Part shown: positions 7,402 through 16,604 of the stretch, piece after piece
Position numbering within the stretch: the stretch's first letter is position 1
Layout of the letters: the number at the start of each line of letters is the position of its first letter
NCBI RefSeq assembly: GCF_000009765.2
Contig: NC_003155.5
Span: 744,001 to 808,000 of the forward strand
DNA length: 64,000 nucleotides
Direction of reading: 5' to 3'
Origin: Streptomyces avermitilis MA-4680 = NBRC 14893
GTDB lineage: Bacteria > Actinomycetota > Actinomycetes > Streptomycetales > Streptomycetaceae
The notes under the pieces: generated by a model
What the model was told of the DNA's origin: nothing
What the model saw: the letters and a program-made list of their open reading frames with translations, nothing else
Database searches by the model: none
Position numbers and translations under genes: made by a program

Positions 7402-8208
7402 TCACCGCTCTGCGGGCGCGGGCTCGGCCTCCCGGTCCAGGGCGAGCGGCTCGGCGGCATAGGTGATGCGGACGACGCCGTCGGCATGCCGCTCCGTGGC
7501 GCCCCGTACGCCGAAGACCTCTCGCAGGAGGTCCGGTGTCAGGACCTCCAGCACGGGTCCCGCCGCGACCACCGCGCCTTCGTGGAGCACGACGAGGTGG
7601 TCGCAGAGTCGGGCGGCGAGGTCGAGGTCGTGCAGGACCGCCAGGGTGGTGATGCCGGTGCTGCGGATCAGGTCCAGGAGTTCGAACCGGGCGCGGATGT
7701 CGAGGTGGTTGGTGAGTTCGTCCAGGACCAGAAGCTGCGGACGCTGGGCGAGGGCACGGGCCAGCAGGACGCGCTGGCGTTCGCCGCCGGACAGGGTGGC
7801 GTAGTCCCGGTCCGCGAAGGGGCCGACTCCGCAGCGTTCGACCGCCTCGGTCACGGCCTCGCGGTCCTCGGCGCCGTCCCGACCCATCAGGCCGTGATGG
7901 GGCGTACGTCCCAGGGCGACGATCTCGGTTACGGTCAGGCCGGTCGTGGTGCCGGCGTCCTGGAGAACGGCCGCCGTGCGGCGGGCGGCGGTACGAGCAG
8001 ACAGCTCCCATACGTCGTCGCCGCCGACCCTGACCACGCCGTCGGCCGGGCGCAGCGAGCGGTAGACCGTACGGAGCAGGGTGGACTTGCCGCTGCCGTT
8101 GGGGCCCACGAGTCCGACGATGTCGCCCTTGGCGGCCTCCAGCTGCACATCGCGGAGGATCGGCTTGCGGTCCAGGGTGATGTGGAGCTGGTCCACGGTC
8201 AGTTTCAT
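7402..8208 (-). CDS. FecE-type ABC transporter ATP-binding protein
   Basis: 268 aa. Walker A GPNGSGKST, Q-loop (AAVLQDAG), signature LSGGERQRVLLARALAQRPQ, Walker B LLVLDE, and an H-loop His (LHDLDLAARL) make it a complete FecE/BtuD-like ATPase of metal-chelate importers. The start at 8208 is used because its ATG overlaps the permease stop (ATGA). It forms an SBP-permease-ATPase operon behind the INLP NRPS and probably powers uptake of a metal-loaded isonitrile lipopeptide. Confidence 0.9.
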   Translation of the reverse strand: MKLTVDQLHITLDRKPILRDVQLEAAKGDIVGLVGPNGSGKSTLLRTVYRSLRPADGVVRVGGDDVWELSARTAARRTAAVLQDAGTTTGLTVTEIVALGRTPHHGLMGRDGAEDREAVTEAVERCGVGPFADRDYATLSGGERQRVLLARALAQRPQLLVLDELTNHLDIRARFELLDLIRSTGITTLAVLHDLDLAARLCDHLVVLHEGAVVAAGPVLEVLTPDLLREVFGVRGATERHADGVVRITYAAEPLALDREAEPAPAER

Positions 8209-9359
8209 ACGGTGTCCAGGCCCTTGTCGCGGCGCAGCAGCCACAGGAAGAAGGGGGCGCCGAGCAGAGCGGTGAGGATGCCCAGCGGCAGTTCGTTGGG
8301 GCGGTTGACGGTGCGGGAGAGCAGGTCGACGAGGACGAGGTACACGGCGCCCAGGAGTGCGGTCAGGGGCAGCAGTCTGCGGTGGTCCGCTCCGGTGGTG
8401 AGGCGGACCAGGTGGGGGATCATCAGGCCGACGAAGCCGACGCCACCCGCTACGGCGATGACGGTGCCGGTGAGCAGCGCGCTGATCACCAGGAGGACGG
8501 CGCGCAGCCGGTTGACGTCCACCCCGAGCGCGGTGGCGGACTCGTCACCGGCCAGCAGGGCGTTGAGGCGGCGGCCGAACAGGGTCAGCACGACGGTGCT
8601 CGTCAGGACCACCGCCGTGACGGTGGGCAGTTGGCTCCACTGGGCGCCGGCGACGCTGCCGAGCATCCAGAACATCACGGTCCGCAGCTCGGTGGGCGTC
8701 GCCAGCAGTTGGACGAAGCTCGTCACGGACAGCAGGACATAGCCGACCGCGACCCCCGCCAGGACCAGCCGGGTGGGGGCCAGCCGGCCCTGACGTTGCC
8801 CCAGGGCGAAGACCAGTGCCCCGGCGGCCAGTGCGCCGACGAATGCCGCGCCCGACACGCCGAGACCGGCCAGCCCGCCGAGTGCGACGCCGCCGAGGGT
8901 GATGACCAGCACGGCGCCGAGCGAGGCGCCGTAGGAGAAGCCGAGGACGACCGGGTCGGCGAGCGGGTTGGAGACCAGGGTCTGGAGCACCGCTCCGGCG
9001 ACGGCCAGTCCCGCGCCGACCAGGGCGGCCAGGGCGACGCGAGGAGCCCGGAAGGTCCACACGATCTGGTCCAGCGCCGGGTCACCGGCGGCTCCCCGCC
9101 CGGTGACGTGGTGCAGGAGAATGCCCCACACATCCGCCACCGGGATGTTCACCGCTCCGATACTCACCGCCACCACCATCACGGCGACGAGGACGAGAAG
9201 CAGGCCGACGACGGCGAGCGGCAGCCGCAGGCGGCTCGGGCTCAGAACTTGTCGGGGTGCAGAGCCTTGGCGATCTTCTCGACGGCCAGGTCGTTGCTGG
9301 GGCCGAGGTACATCGAGTCGGACAGGGCCACGTACGTGTTGTTCTTCGCGGCCGGCCAC
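8205..9359 (-). CDS. FecCD-type iron/metallophore ABC permease
   Basis: FecCD permease with ~9-10 membrane segments and the signature VGAGLAVAGAVLQTLVSNPL, then ADPVVLGFSYGASLGAVL, plus GGVGFVGLMIPHLVRL. The 5' end is uncertain. ATG 9359 is the only ATG/GTG/TTG codon upstream of TM1, but it overlaps the SBP gene by 118 bp and those ~38 residues look like shadow sequence. A CTG at 9243-9245 overlapping the SBP stop (CTGA) would give 346 aa, the usual family length. One permease gene implies a homodimer. Confidence 0.85.
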   Translation of the reverse strand: MAGREEQHVRGPVRLDVPRPQQRPGRREDRQGSAPRQVLSPSRLRLPLAVVGLLLVLVAVMVVAVSIGAVNIPVADVWGILLHHVTGRGAAGDPALDQIVWTFRAPRVALAALVGAGLAVAGAVLQTLVSNPLADPVVLGFSYGASLGAVLVITLGGVALGGLAGLGVSGAAFVGALAAGALVFALGQRQGRLAPTRLVLAGVAVGYVLLSVTSFVQLLATPTELRTVMFWMLGSVAGAQWSQLPTVTAVVLTSTVVLTLFGRRLNALLAGDESATALGVDVNRLRAVLLVISALLTGTVIAVAGGVGFVGLMIPHLVRLTTGADHRRLLPLTALLGAVYLVLVDLLSRTVNRPNELPLGILTALLGAPFFLWLLRRDKGLDTV

Positions 9360-10285
9360 TGGGGGAACTCCTTCAGCAGTTTCTTGGCGTAGGCCGCCGG
9401 GTTCGGGTCGTTGTAGCCGATGACGACGAGCGCGTCGACATCGGTGGCGGCCACCTTCTCCTTGCTCAGGTCGGCGAAGGAGGTCTTGGAGGCCGACGCG
9501 AAGGCGTTGCTGCCGCCGGCCTTGGCGAGGATGTCGTTGTAGATGCCCTTGGCGACGACCGAGCTGAAGTCGTTGCCGCCCATGGCCATGTTGGAGAACA
9601 GAACCATGACCTTCGGCTGCTTCTCGCCCTTGACCTTGGCGGAGATCTCGGCGATGTGCTTCTCCGACGCGGCGATCAGCTGCTCTGCGCGGTCACGGAC
9701 GTTGAAGATCTTGCCCATGTCGCGCAGCAGCGTGTAGCTGTCGGCGACGGTCATCTTGGAGGTGTCCTGGTCGCAGCCCTGCGGGGAGACGTAGGTGTGG
9801 GCGCCCACCTCCTTGAGCTGGTCGCGGGTGGCGAAGCCGTTCTTCTCGTCGAAGCCGTACGACGTCGTGGACAGCACCAGGTCCGGCCGCAGCCCGATCA
9901 TCGCCTCGCGCGGGATGTCGTAGGCGTCGTTGAGCTTGACCTTGCCGTTGGGCAGGGCCTTGATGGCCTTGGCGCGGCCGGGGACCTCGGACATTCCGTA
10001 GCTCTGCTGGTTGGCGACGACGCGGTCGCCGAGGCCGAGGGAGAGCAGCGTGGAGACCTCGGCGACCGAGGCGCCGTTCATGACGACGACTCGGCCGGGC
10101 GCCTTGGTGAACTTCTCGGACACTCCGCAGTTCTCGAGGATCGCCGGATAACCGGACTTCGCGGCGGCCGCGGACGCCTTGTCGCCGGTGGCGCCGTCCT
10201 GGTCGGTCGACGAGTCGGCGCATGCCGCCGTGACCAGACAGAGGGCGCCGGCCAGGGCGACGGCGACCGGCCGTTTCTTCGACAT
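9242..10285 (-). CDS. Metallophore-binding lipoprotein of ABC importer
   Basis: 347 aa. It has a lipoprotein signal (KKRPVAVALAGALCLVTAAC, cleavage before Cys) and a class III periplasmic-binding fold (GRVVVMNGASVAEVSTLLSL, RPDLVLSTTSYGFDE, VDALVVIGYND). The start at 10285 is chosen for AAGGAG 7 nt upstream; an upstream ATG at 10375 would run into the promoter. These proteins bind siderophores, haem or cobalamin. Behind an INLP NRPS, a copper or zinc isonitrile complex is the likely ligand (inference). Its own ECF-type promoter lies 50 bp upstream. Confidence 0.88.
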   Translation of the reverse strand: MSKKRPVAVALAGALCLVTAACADSSTDQDGATGDKASAAAAKSGYPAILENCGVSEKFTKAPGRVVVMNGASVAEVSTLLSLGLGDRVVANQQSYGMSEVPGRAKAIKALPNGKVKLNDAYDIPREAMIGLRPDLVLSTTSYGFDEKNGFATRDQLKEVGAHTYVSPQGCDQDTSKMTVADSYTLLRDMGKIFNVRDRAEQLIAASEKHIAEISAKVKGEKQPKVMVLFSNMAMGGNDFSSVVAKGIYNDILAKAGGSNAFASASKTSFADLSKEKVAATDVDALVVIGYNDPNPAAYAKKLLKEFPQWPAAKNNTYVALSDSMYLGPSNDLAVEKIAKALHPDKF

Positions 10286-10334
10286 GCTGGCTCCTTGCTG
10301 CGGGGTGTTCGTGAGGCGGTGGGTTCTGTTGCAG

Positions 10335-10363
10335 TAGTCGGGGGGTGCAGCCCGTGAGTTCCC
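10335..10363 (-). promoter_or_regulatory. ECF-type promoter P1 (importer operon)
   Basis: Minus strand: -35 GGGAAC (10358-10363), 17-nt spacer, -10 CGACTA (10335-10340), followed by CTGC. It lies between the NRPS stop and the SBP start, 50 bp before the SBP ATG. It matches four other sites in this window in sequence and spacing. Confidence 0.75.
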
Positions 10364-10375
10364 GGAGATGCCCAA

Positions 10376-13300
10376 CTACTTTGCCGGGGTTGCGAGATGG
10401 CTCTGCTTCCCGGCCGGGGCGGGCAGCGTTCCGGTGGTGACGCAGTGGTCGAGGTAACGGAAGACGAGGTCACGGTCGACGGGCGGGGAGGTGATGCCGC
10501 TGCCGTGCAGGCCGTTCACGACGTTGTCGGCACGGACGCGTCCCAGGCGTAGCTCCGGCCCGGTCGCGTCGTCGGGGTTCGCCTCCCAGGCGTCGAAGAA
10601 GGCGAGCATGGTCGCCGCCACGCCGGAGTCACCGGAGGATCGCGGCAGTTCGGCACGCCACTGGGCCAGCGGCATGCGCCGCAGCGGATAGCCGTAGTCC
10701 TCCAGCCAGTCGTAGACGTCGGCCAGCCGCACCGGGCGGGCGGTGGCGTGGTTGAAAACCGTCGCTCCCGGCGGGCGCTGTCCGAGGCAGAGGTGGACGA
10801 GGGCCTGGGCGACGTGGTCGACGGGTGTCCATGTCTCCTCGTCGAACAGGTCGGGGACGATGCGCGCGGGGATCCCCGCGCGCAGCACGCTCCAGAGGAA
10901 GTCCCGTTCGTTCACGTAGCCAGTGGTGCGTGGGCCGACGATCCGGCCGAGCCGGTGCACGGTGACCGGCAGGCCTCTTTCGGCGGCCTGTTCCAGCAGG
11001 CGCTCGGCCGCCCACTTCGACTGCTGGTAGCCGTGGCGCAGTCCGGGGTGGGCCGCAAGGAACGCCTCCGGTACCTCCGGGGCGAGGTCGAGGGGCGGGG
11101 CGACGGAGAGGGTCGACACCAAGTGCAGGGGAATGGAGCGCACAGCCGCCATGCGCAGCAGGTCCCGGGTGGACTCGGTGTTGGCGGCGCGGAGGGTGGC
11201 GTATTCGCGCATGATGCTGACGGTCGCCGCGTTGTGGATGATCGCCCCGCAGGTCCGGGCGAGGTCGGCGAAGAGTGCCTCGTCCACGCCGAGGCGGGGG
11301 CGGGCGAGGTCGGCGGGGACCGCTGTGATGCGTTCGCGCGCCGCGTCCGGGAGGTGGATCAGGTGGGTTTCCAGGGCCTGGTGGATGCGGGCGGTGGCCT
11401 CGGCGGGGCTAGCGGCGCGCACGGTGCAGACGGCCTCCGCGCCGGTGCTCGTCAGGAGTTCGGCCAGCAGATGTGCGCCGACGAAGCCGGTGGCTCCGGT
11501 GAGCAGGATTCTGTCCGGCGTGCCGCTCGCCCGGGGACCGTCGCCGGGGCGGATGTCCGGATCGAGGACGGTGTCGGCGAGCAGGGCCGCCGGAAGGCCG
11601 GGAGGGGCCGAGCGAGGCTGCTCCTGCTGTTCCAGGAATCTCGCCAGTTCGGCCGGGGTCGGGTGCTGGAAGAGCCAGGCGACTTTGAGGTCACGGTGCA
11701 GTTCGACGCCGAGGCGGTTGGCGACCTGGATGGCCTGGAGCGAGTGGGCCCCCAGGTCGAACACATCGTCCCGGGCAAAGACGGCGGCCACGCCGAGCAC
11801 CTGTTGCCAGACGGCGGCGATGGTGCGCACCAGTGCACTGTCGGACGTCGCGGCCTGCGCACCGGGCTCCGGCACATGTCCGTCGGGGGTCGTCGCGGCG
11901 AGCGCGTTCCTGTCGATCTTCCCTGAGCTCGTCCGGGGCAGGCGGTCAAGGAACTCGACGGCCGACGGGATCATGGCCGCGGGCAGCGTCTCCCGGAGGT
12001 GGTCCCTGATCAGGGCCACGGCCGGGGCGGGCCCGTCCGGGACGACGTACGCGACCAGGCGCCGCGTCCCGTCGCCCAGCACCAGCCCTACGACAACCGC
12101 GTCACGGACTCGCGGATGGCCAAGGAGGGCGCCCTCGACTTCGGCCGGGTGCACTCGATGTCCGCTGATCTTGAACTCGGTGTCCGACCGGCCCAGGTAG
12201 CGCAGCTGCCCGTCGTCGCCGATCCGTACCAGGTCGCCTGTGCGGTAGGCGCGGGGCGCTCCGGGGATCTGGTCCAGAGGGGCGAAGCGGGAGGTGTCCG
12301 GTGGCCGGTCTCCGCGGTAGCCGATGGCCAGGTTGTCGCCCAGGAGGTGGAGTTCGCCGTCGACGACCGCGGCTCGGGTGCCAGGCAGCGGCAGTCCGAT
12401 CGGGACGTCTCCCGGAGCGAGCGAGGGGTCGTGGAGGTCGGCGACGGTGGCGACCACGGTGGCCTCGGTCGGCCCATAGGTGTTCAGCAGCCGGACCGAC
12501 GTGCCGACGGCCGTGCGCCAGCGTTCGACCCGCTCGGGGAGGGCCGCCTCACCGCCGATGACGACGGTGCGCACCTCGGCCGGCAGAGTGACCGCACCGG
12601 TCGAAACGGCGTACGCCAGTTCGTGCCAGTAGGCCGTAGGCAGGTCGAGGAAGCTGATCCGCAGCCGTGCGCAGGCGTCCAGGAATCCGGGGACCGACTC
12701 GGTCATGTCGTCGGTACGGACGACGAGCGTGGCGCCCGCACACAGTGTGAGGAAGATTTCCTCGAGGCTGGTGTCGAAGTGCAGGGGGGCGAACTGCAGG
12801 ACGCGGTCCCGGTGGTGAAGGCCGTAGCGGTGCGTGGCGCCGGCGACGAAGTGCGCGAGGGCGTGGTGGCCGACTTCGACGCCCTTGGGGCGCCCCGTGG
12901 AGCCCGAGGTGTGGAGGACGTAGGCGAGGTCCTCGGGCGTCGGTGCCGTCGACTGGGCCGCTTCGGAATCTGGTCCCGGCTCGTCGTGTCGCAGAACGGC
13001 CCGGTCCCCGAAGCGGTCGGCGAAGGCGCTGGTGGTGAGGACGAGGTCGGGCCGGGCGTCGTCCAGCAGTTCCGCCCTGCGGGCCCGGGGCGCCGTCGGG
13101 TCGAGCGGGCTGTAGGCGGCACCGGACAGCAGGACTCCGAGGATGGCGGTGATCGCGTCGATACCGCGCGGCAGGGCGACGGCCACCAGGTCGCCGTGGC
13201 CGACCTGACGGGCAGCCAGTCGGCGCGCGAGTGCACGCGCCGATCCGAAGAGTCGGGCATACGTGATGCTGGTGCCGCCGTGCTCGACGGCGACGAATCC

Positions 13301-14719
13301 GCCATGCCGGGCGGCATGGTCGGCGATCAGGCCGAGAACCGGGCGCACGGGGCCGGGCAGCGGCCCACCGTCCAGGACCGGGACGGGCTCGCGCGCACAC
13401 AGGTCGCCGAGCGCCCGGTCAGGGGCCGCGACGGCCTCCTCGAGCAGGGCTAGCAGCCCCTCCTGGAGTGCGGCGACGTCCGCCTCGTCGTAGAGGTCGG
13501 GGTTGGCGTCCACGGCGATGCGCAGTCCCGCGCCCTCGGAACGGTCGTAGACGTTGACGGACAGGTCGTCGACGGGGCCCGCGGAGATATTGTGGACCGT
13601 GCTCCGGTGTCCGGCGAAGCGCAGGTCGTACTCGAAGGGCATGATGTTGACGCCAGGACCGGAGAGCCGGCGCTGTCCGCCGACGAGCTTGAGGTCGCGC
13701 CGCAGCTGTTCGTAGCGGTAGCGCTGGTGCGGCAGCCCGGCGCGCAGCTCGCGGGAGATGCGGGCCGCGAGGTCGCGCAGGCTGTCCGAGGCGGTGACGG
13801 CGACGCGCAGGGGCAGGATGTTGCGCACCATGCAGGGAACGCGCAGGGACACAGAGCCCAGACGTCCCATCGCCGGCAGGCTGAGGACGATCTCCGGTGC
13901 ACGGGTCGCGTGGTGCAGCTGGGCCACGGTCACGGCCAACAGCACCTCGGACCAGGTGAGTTGGAGGTCCCGGGCAACGGCACGCAGGGCCTGCGTCTGC
14001 GCCGCGTCGAGGTCCGCCACTCGCCGGTGGAACGTGCGCGCGGGCAGGGCCGTACGGCCGGCGGGAGTGGCCACGGGCGGCCGGTCCGCGAACCGGTCCG
14101 CCCAGTAGGCGCGGGCCTTGGCGAAGCGGGGCGACTCCCGGTAGGCGCGTTCCTCGTCCCGCACCGAGGCCAGCGTGCCGAAGCCGCCGGCCGCCGCCCG
14201 CTCGCCCGCCGCCAGGGCCGTGTAGACCTGGGCGACTCGGCGGGCGACCAGCGACAGGCCGAAGCCGTCGAGGGCGATGTGGTGCACGCGGTGGTACCAG
14301 AGGTACTGCTCCGGCGCGGTGCGCAGCAGGGCGTGGCCGAAGACGGGGCCGCGCGCGAGGTCGACGGGGCGGGCCATGTCCTCGCCCATCCAGGCCAGGG
14401 CCGCCGCGTGCGGATTGGGCTCGGTGGTGAGGTCGGCCGTGTGCAGGCGCCAGTCGCCGACCGGGGCGGTTGCCTGCCAGGGGCGGCCCTGGTCGTCGAC
14501 GACGAAGACGACGTTCAGGGCCTCCGTCTCGGCGACCACGTGGTGCAGGGCCGCATCGAAGACGGCCGTGTCCACCGGTCCTTCGATGAGCACGTACTCG
14601 GCCGTGTTGTACGCGGGACTGTCCGGGTCGAGCTGCTGGCCGGTCCAGATGCCTTCCTGAGCGGCCAGCAACGGATGACGCCGCGCTGTGTCATCCATGT
14701 CGCTGTCATGCGTCGGCAT
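10376..14719 (-). CDS. scoA: INLP nonribosomal peptide synthetase, C-A-PCP-reductase (ScoA-like)
   Basis: 1447 aa, single module. A condensation domain occupies ~15-440 (HHIALDG), an adenylation domain ~460-960 (LHTSGSTGRPKGVEV, NTYGPTEA, YRTGDLVRIGDDG), a carrier domain ~985-1060 (LGAHSLQ, Ser arm), and a terminal thioester reductase ~1080-1440 (LLTGATGFVGAHLL, YQQSK). Reading the substrate pocket by eye gives D-T-E-D-V-G-T-V. Acidic residues at the second-helix and LPT positions suit a basic amino acid such as lysine. In the INLP pathway the module acylates both amino groups with isonitrile acyl-ACP and releases an alcohol reductively. AGGGGAG precedes ATG 14719, which overlaps the ACP gene by 14 bp. 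Confidence 0.93.
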   Translation of the reverse strand: MPTHDSDMDDTARRHPLLAAQEGIWTGQQLDPDSPAYNTAEYVLIEGPVDTAVFDAALHHVVAETEALNVVFVVDDQGRPWQATAPVGDWRLHTADLTTEPNPHAAALAWMGEDMARPVDLARGPVFGHALLRTAPEQYLWYHRVHHIALDGFGLSLVARRVAQVYTALAAGERAAAGGFGTLASVRDEERAYRESPRFAKARAYWADRFADRPPVATPAGRTALPARTFHRRVADLDAAQTQALRAVARDLQLTWSEVLLAVTVAQLHHATRAPEIVLSLPAMGRLGSVSLRVPCMVRNILPLRVAVTASDSLRDLAARISRELRAGLPHQRYRYEQLRRDLKLVGGQRRLSGPGVNIMPFEYDLRFAGHRSTVHNISAGPVDDLSVNVYDRSEGAGLRIAVDANPDLYDEADVAALQEGLLALLEEAVAAPDRALGDLCAREPVPVLDGGPLPGPVRPVLGLIADHAARHGGFVAVEHGGTSITYARLFGSARALARRLAARQVGHGDLVAVALPRGIDAITAILGVLLSGAAYSPLDPTAPRARRAELLDDARPDLVLTTSAFADRFGDRAVLRHDEPGPDSEAAQSTAPTPEDLAYVLHTSGSTGRPKGVEVGHHALAHFVAGATHRYGLHHRDRVLQFAPLHFDTSLEEIFLTLCAGATLVVRTDDMTESVPGFLDACARLRISFLDLPTAYWHELAYAVSTGAVTLPAEVRTVVIGGEAALPERVERWRTAVGTSVRLLNTYGPTEATVVATVADLHDPSLAPGDVPIGLPLPGTRAAVVDGELHLLGDNLAIGYRGDRPPDTSRFAPLDQIPGAPRAYRTGDLVRIGDDGQLRYLGRSDTEFKISGHRVHPAEVEGALLGHPRVRDAVVVGLVLGDGTRRLVAYVVPDGPAPAVALIRDHLRETLPAAMIPSAVEFLDRLPRTSSGKIDRNALAATTPDGHVPEPGAQAATSDSALVRTIAAVWQQVLGVAAVFARDDVFDLGAHSLQAIQVANRLGVELHRDLKVAWLFQHPTPAELARFLEQQEQPRSAPPGLPAALLADTVLDPDIRPGDGPRASGTPDRILLTGATGFVGAHLLAELLTSTGAEAVCTVRAASPAEATARIHQALETHLIHLPDAARERITAVPADLARPRLGVDEALFADLARTCGAIIHNAATVSIMREYATLRAANTESTRDLLRMAAVRSIPLHLVSTLSVAPPLDLAPEVPEAFLAAHPGLRHGYQQSKWAAERLLEQAAERGLPVTVHRLGRIVGPRTTGYVNERDFLWSVLRAGIPARIVPDLFDEETWTPVDHVAQALVHLCLGQRPPGATVFNHATARPVRLADVYDWLEDYGYPLRRMPLAQWRAELPRSSGDSGVAATMLAFFDAWEANPDDATGPELRLGRVRADNVVNGLHGSGITSPPVDRDLVFRYLDHCVTTGTLPAPAGKQSHLATPAK

Positions 14720-14963
14720 GGTCCGCTCCCCTCTGCCGTGCGGAGAGCAGTTGCCACCACTGGGCGAACGAGGTGCACTCGGCGAGTTCGACGAAGGTCA
14801 CGTCGGCGCCGGTCTCCCGCCACCGTTCGAGGAGGGTGACGATGCGCAGGGAGTCCAGTCCCGCGTCCATGGGGTTCTCTTCGAGGTCGACTTCGTCGGG
14901 CCGCTGGTACAGGAACTCCGCCAGGTCCGCGCGGAAGCCCTCCAGCGTGAGGGGAGCAGGCAT
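14706..14963 (-). CDS. scoB: INLP acyl carrier protein (ScoB-like)
   Basis: 85 aa. Carrier protein with phosphopantetheine Ser in DAGLDSLR, acidic helix II (IVTLLERWRE) and C-terminal SFAQWWQLLSARQRG. It corresponds to Rv0100/ScoB, which carries the fatty acyl and isonitrile acyl chain. The start at 14963 is used because upstream residues in this frame are antisense-like. It lies between the acyl-ACP ligase (32 bp) and the NRPS (14-bp overlap). Confidence 0.9.
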   Translation of the reverse strand: MPAPLTLEGFRADLAEFLYQRPDEVDLEENPMDAGLDSLRIVTLLERWRETGADVTFVELAECTSFAQWWQLLSARQRGADHADA

Positions 14964-14995
14964 GTCGTTCTCTCTCGTTCGGGCCTGGTGGAAGG

Positions 14996-16558
14996 TCAGT
15001 TGACCTTGCGTGCGGAGTCGTCCCAGAAGCGGTCGCGCAGCTCGCGGCGCAGGATCTTTCCGCTGGGGTTGCGCGGGACGCTCTCGATGAACTCGTAGCG
15101 GGCGGGCAGCTTGAAGCTCGCGAGCCGCGGGACGAGGAAGGTGTGCAGGTCCCGGGGGCTGGGCCGCTGTCCGGGCGCGGGGACGACGAAGGCGTGCACG
15201 TACTCGCCCCAGCGTTCGTCGGGGGCGCCGACGACGACGGCCTCCGCTACGCCGGGGTGGTGCTCCAGTACGTTCTCGATCTCGGCGGGGTAGACGTTCT
15301 CGCCGGCGACGAGGATGGCGTCCTTGATGCGGTCGCGGATGAAGATGTAGCCGTCCTCGTCGATATAGCCGGCGTCCCCGGTGTGGATCCAGCCGTCGAC
15401 GAGGGTCTCGGCGGTCTTGCCGGGCAGTCCCCAGTACTCGACCATGTGGGCCGGCGTGGCCAGACAGACCTCCCCGACCGCGCCCGGCGGCAGTTCGCGC
15501 CCCTCGCCGTCGATCACCTTGCTGCCCACACCCGGATACGGCCGCCCGGCCGCCTGCATGAGGGAACCGCCGGGGACATGGGCGGCCGGGGGCAGGCACA
15601 CAGCGGTGTTGCCGGTCTCGGTGAGGCCGTAGATCTGGGCGAACTCGCAGTCGAGAACGGCGAGGCTCTCCTCAAGCAGTGCCTCGGAGATCGGGGAGCC
15701 GCCGTAGACGGTCTTGCGCAGGGTGGTGAAGTCCTTGGCGCTGACGCGGGGTTCGGTCAGCATCATGCGGAGCATCGCCGGGACGACGCAGGCGGTGGTG
15801 ATGCCGAGGTCGCGGATGAGGTCGACGGCCTGGCGGGCGGCGAAGGCCCGCATCGCGACGATCGTGGTTCCGGCGTTGAAGTTCTGTGTGGCCCACCACA
15901 GACCGCCGATGTGGAATCCGGGGATACCGATCAGCGCGATGTCGCCTGCGCGCCAGTCGATCCAGTCCAGCCCCTCGCTCGCCAGCGCGTCACGGATCGC
16001 GAAGAAGCTGCGGTGGGCGAGGACGACGCCCTTGGGCAGTCCGGTGGTGCCGCTGGTGTAGAGCTGGGCGACGGGGGTGTCGGGGGTGACGTGCGGTGTC
16101 GGGTCGGTGTCGGGGTGGGATGCCTTCCAGGCGACGAAGGGCTCTCCGAGCCCGACGACCGTTTCGGGGGGTGCGGTCGGCATCTTCTCGACGATCGGCC
16201 CGAACTCCTCCTCCAGGAAAAGCAGTCGGGTCCCGGAGTCCCGCAGGATATGGCTGACCTCGGGCGCGGTCAGCCGCCAGTTGACGGGTACGAGCACGGT
16301 GCCGCTCTTGGCACAGCCGAAGAGGATCTCGTAGTAGTGCTCGGACTCCTTGCCGAGGTACGCGACCCGGTCGCCCGGCGTGAGTCCGGCGGCCTGGACG
16401 GCGTGGGCGATGCGGTTGCTCTCTCGGTGCAGTTGCTCGTACGTGACCGTGCGGCCCTCGAAGAGAACCGCGGGGGTCGTGGGCTGGTTCCGTGCGTGGA
16501 AGCTCGTGGTCTGGACGAGCGTCTGAAGCTCCGGATGGTGGAGCCTGTCCATGGCCAT
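14996..16558 (-). CDS. scoC: Fatty acyl-ACP ligase (ScoC/FadD10-like)
   Basis: 520 aa. ANL-superfamily adenylating enzyme: LYTSGTTGLPKGVVLAHRSF (A3), YGLTETGN (A5), HTGDAGYIDEDGYIFIRDRI (A7/A8), and C-terminal PRNPSGKILRRELR with the catalytic Lys. By homology with ScoC and FadD10 it activates an enoyl fatty acid onto the ACP, then reloads the isonitrile acid. ATG 16558 starts MAMDRLHHPEL; the longer frame to 16762 would overlap the FcoT-like gene and looks non-coding. Confidence 0.92.
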   Translation of the reverse strand: MAMDRLHHPELQTLVQTTSFHARNQPTTPAVLFEGRTVTYEQLHRESNRIAHAVQAAGLTPGDRVAYLGKESEHYYEILFGCAKSGTVLVPVNWRLTAPEVSHILRDSGTRLLFLEEEFGPIVEKMPTAPPETVVGLGEPFVAWKASHPDTDPTPHVTPDTPVAQLYTSGTTGLPKGVVLAHRSFFAIRDALASEGLDWIDWRAGDIALIGIPGFHIGGLWWATQNFNAGTTIVAMRAFAARQAVDLIRDLGITTACVVPAMLRMMLTEPRVSAKDFTTLRKTVYGGSPISEALLEESLAVLDCEFAQIYGLTETGNTAVCLPPAAHVPGGSLMQAAGRPYPGVGSKVIDGEGRELPPGAVGEVCLATPAHMVEYWGLPGKTAETLVDGWIHTGDAGYIDEDGYIFIRDRIKDAILVAGENVYPAEIENVLEHHPGVAEAVVVGAPDERWGEYVHAFVVPAPGQRPSPRDLHTFLVPRLASFKLPARYEFIESVPRNPSGKILRRELRDRFWDDSARKVN

Positions 16559-16604
16559 GGAGGTCTCGGTCCTCTCTTGCCGCTGGGTGGGTGGCAGGAG
16601 CGCG

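Noticed and set aside
7192..8742. Long 516-codon plus-strand frame
   Set aside because: Apart from its first ~65 codons (the DJ-1 fragment) it is antisense to the complete ABC ATPase and permease genes. It is a high-GC shadow.
8382..10357. Long plus-strand frames (336 and 366 codons)
   Set aside because: Antisense of the FecCD permease and the SBP, with biased Gly/Asp/Glu/Arg composition and no domain.
10748..14839. Several plus-strand frames of 350-480 codons
   Set aside because: All are mirror frames of the NRPS gene, whose domains are complete on the minus strand.
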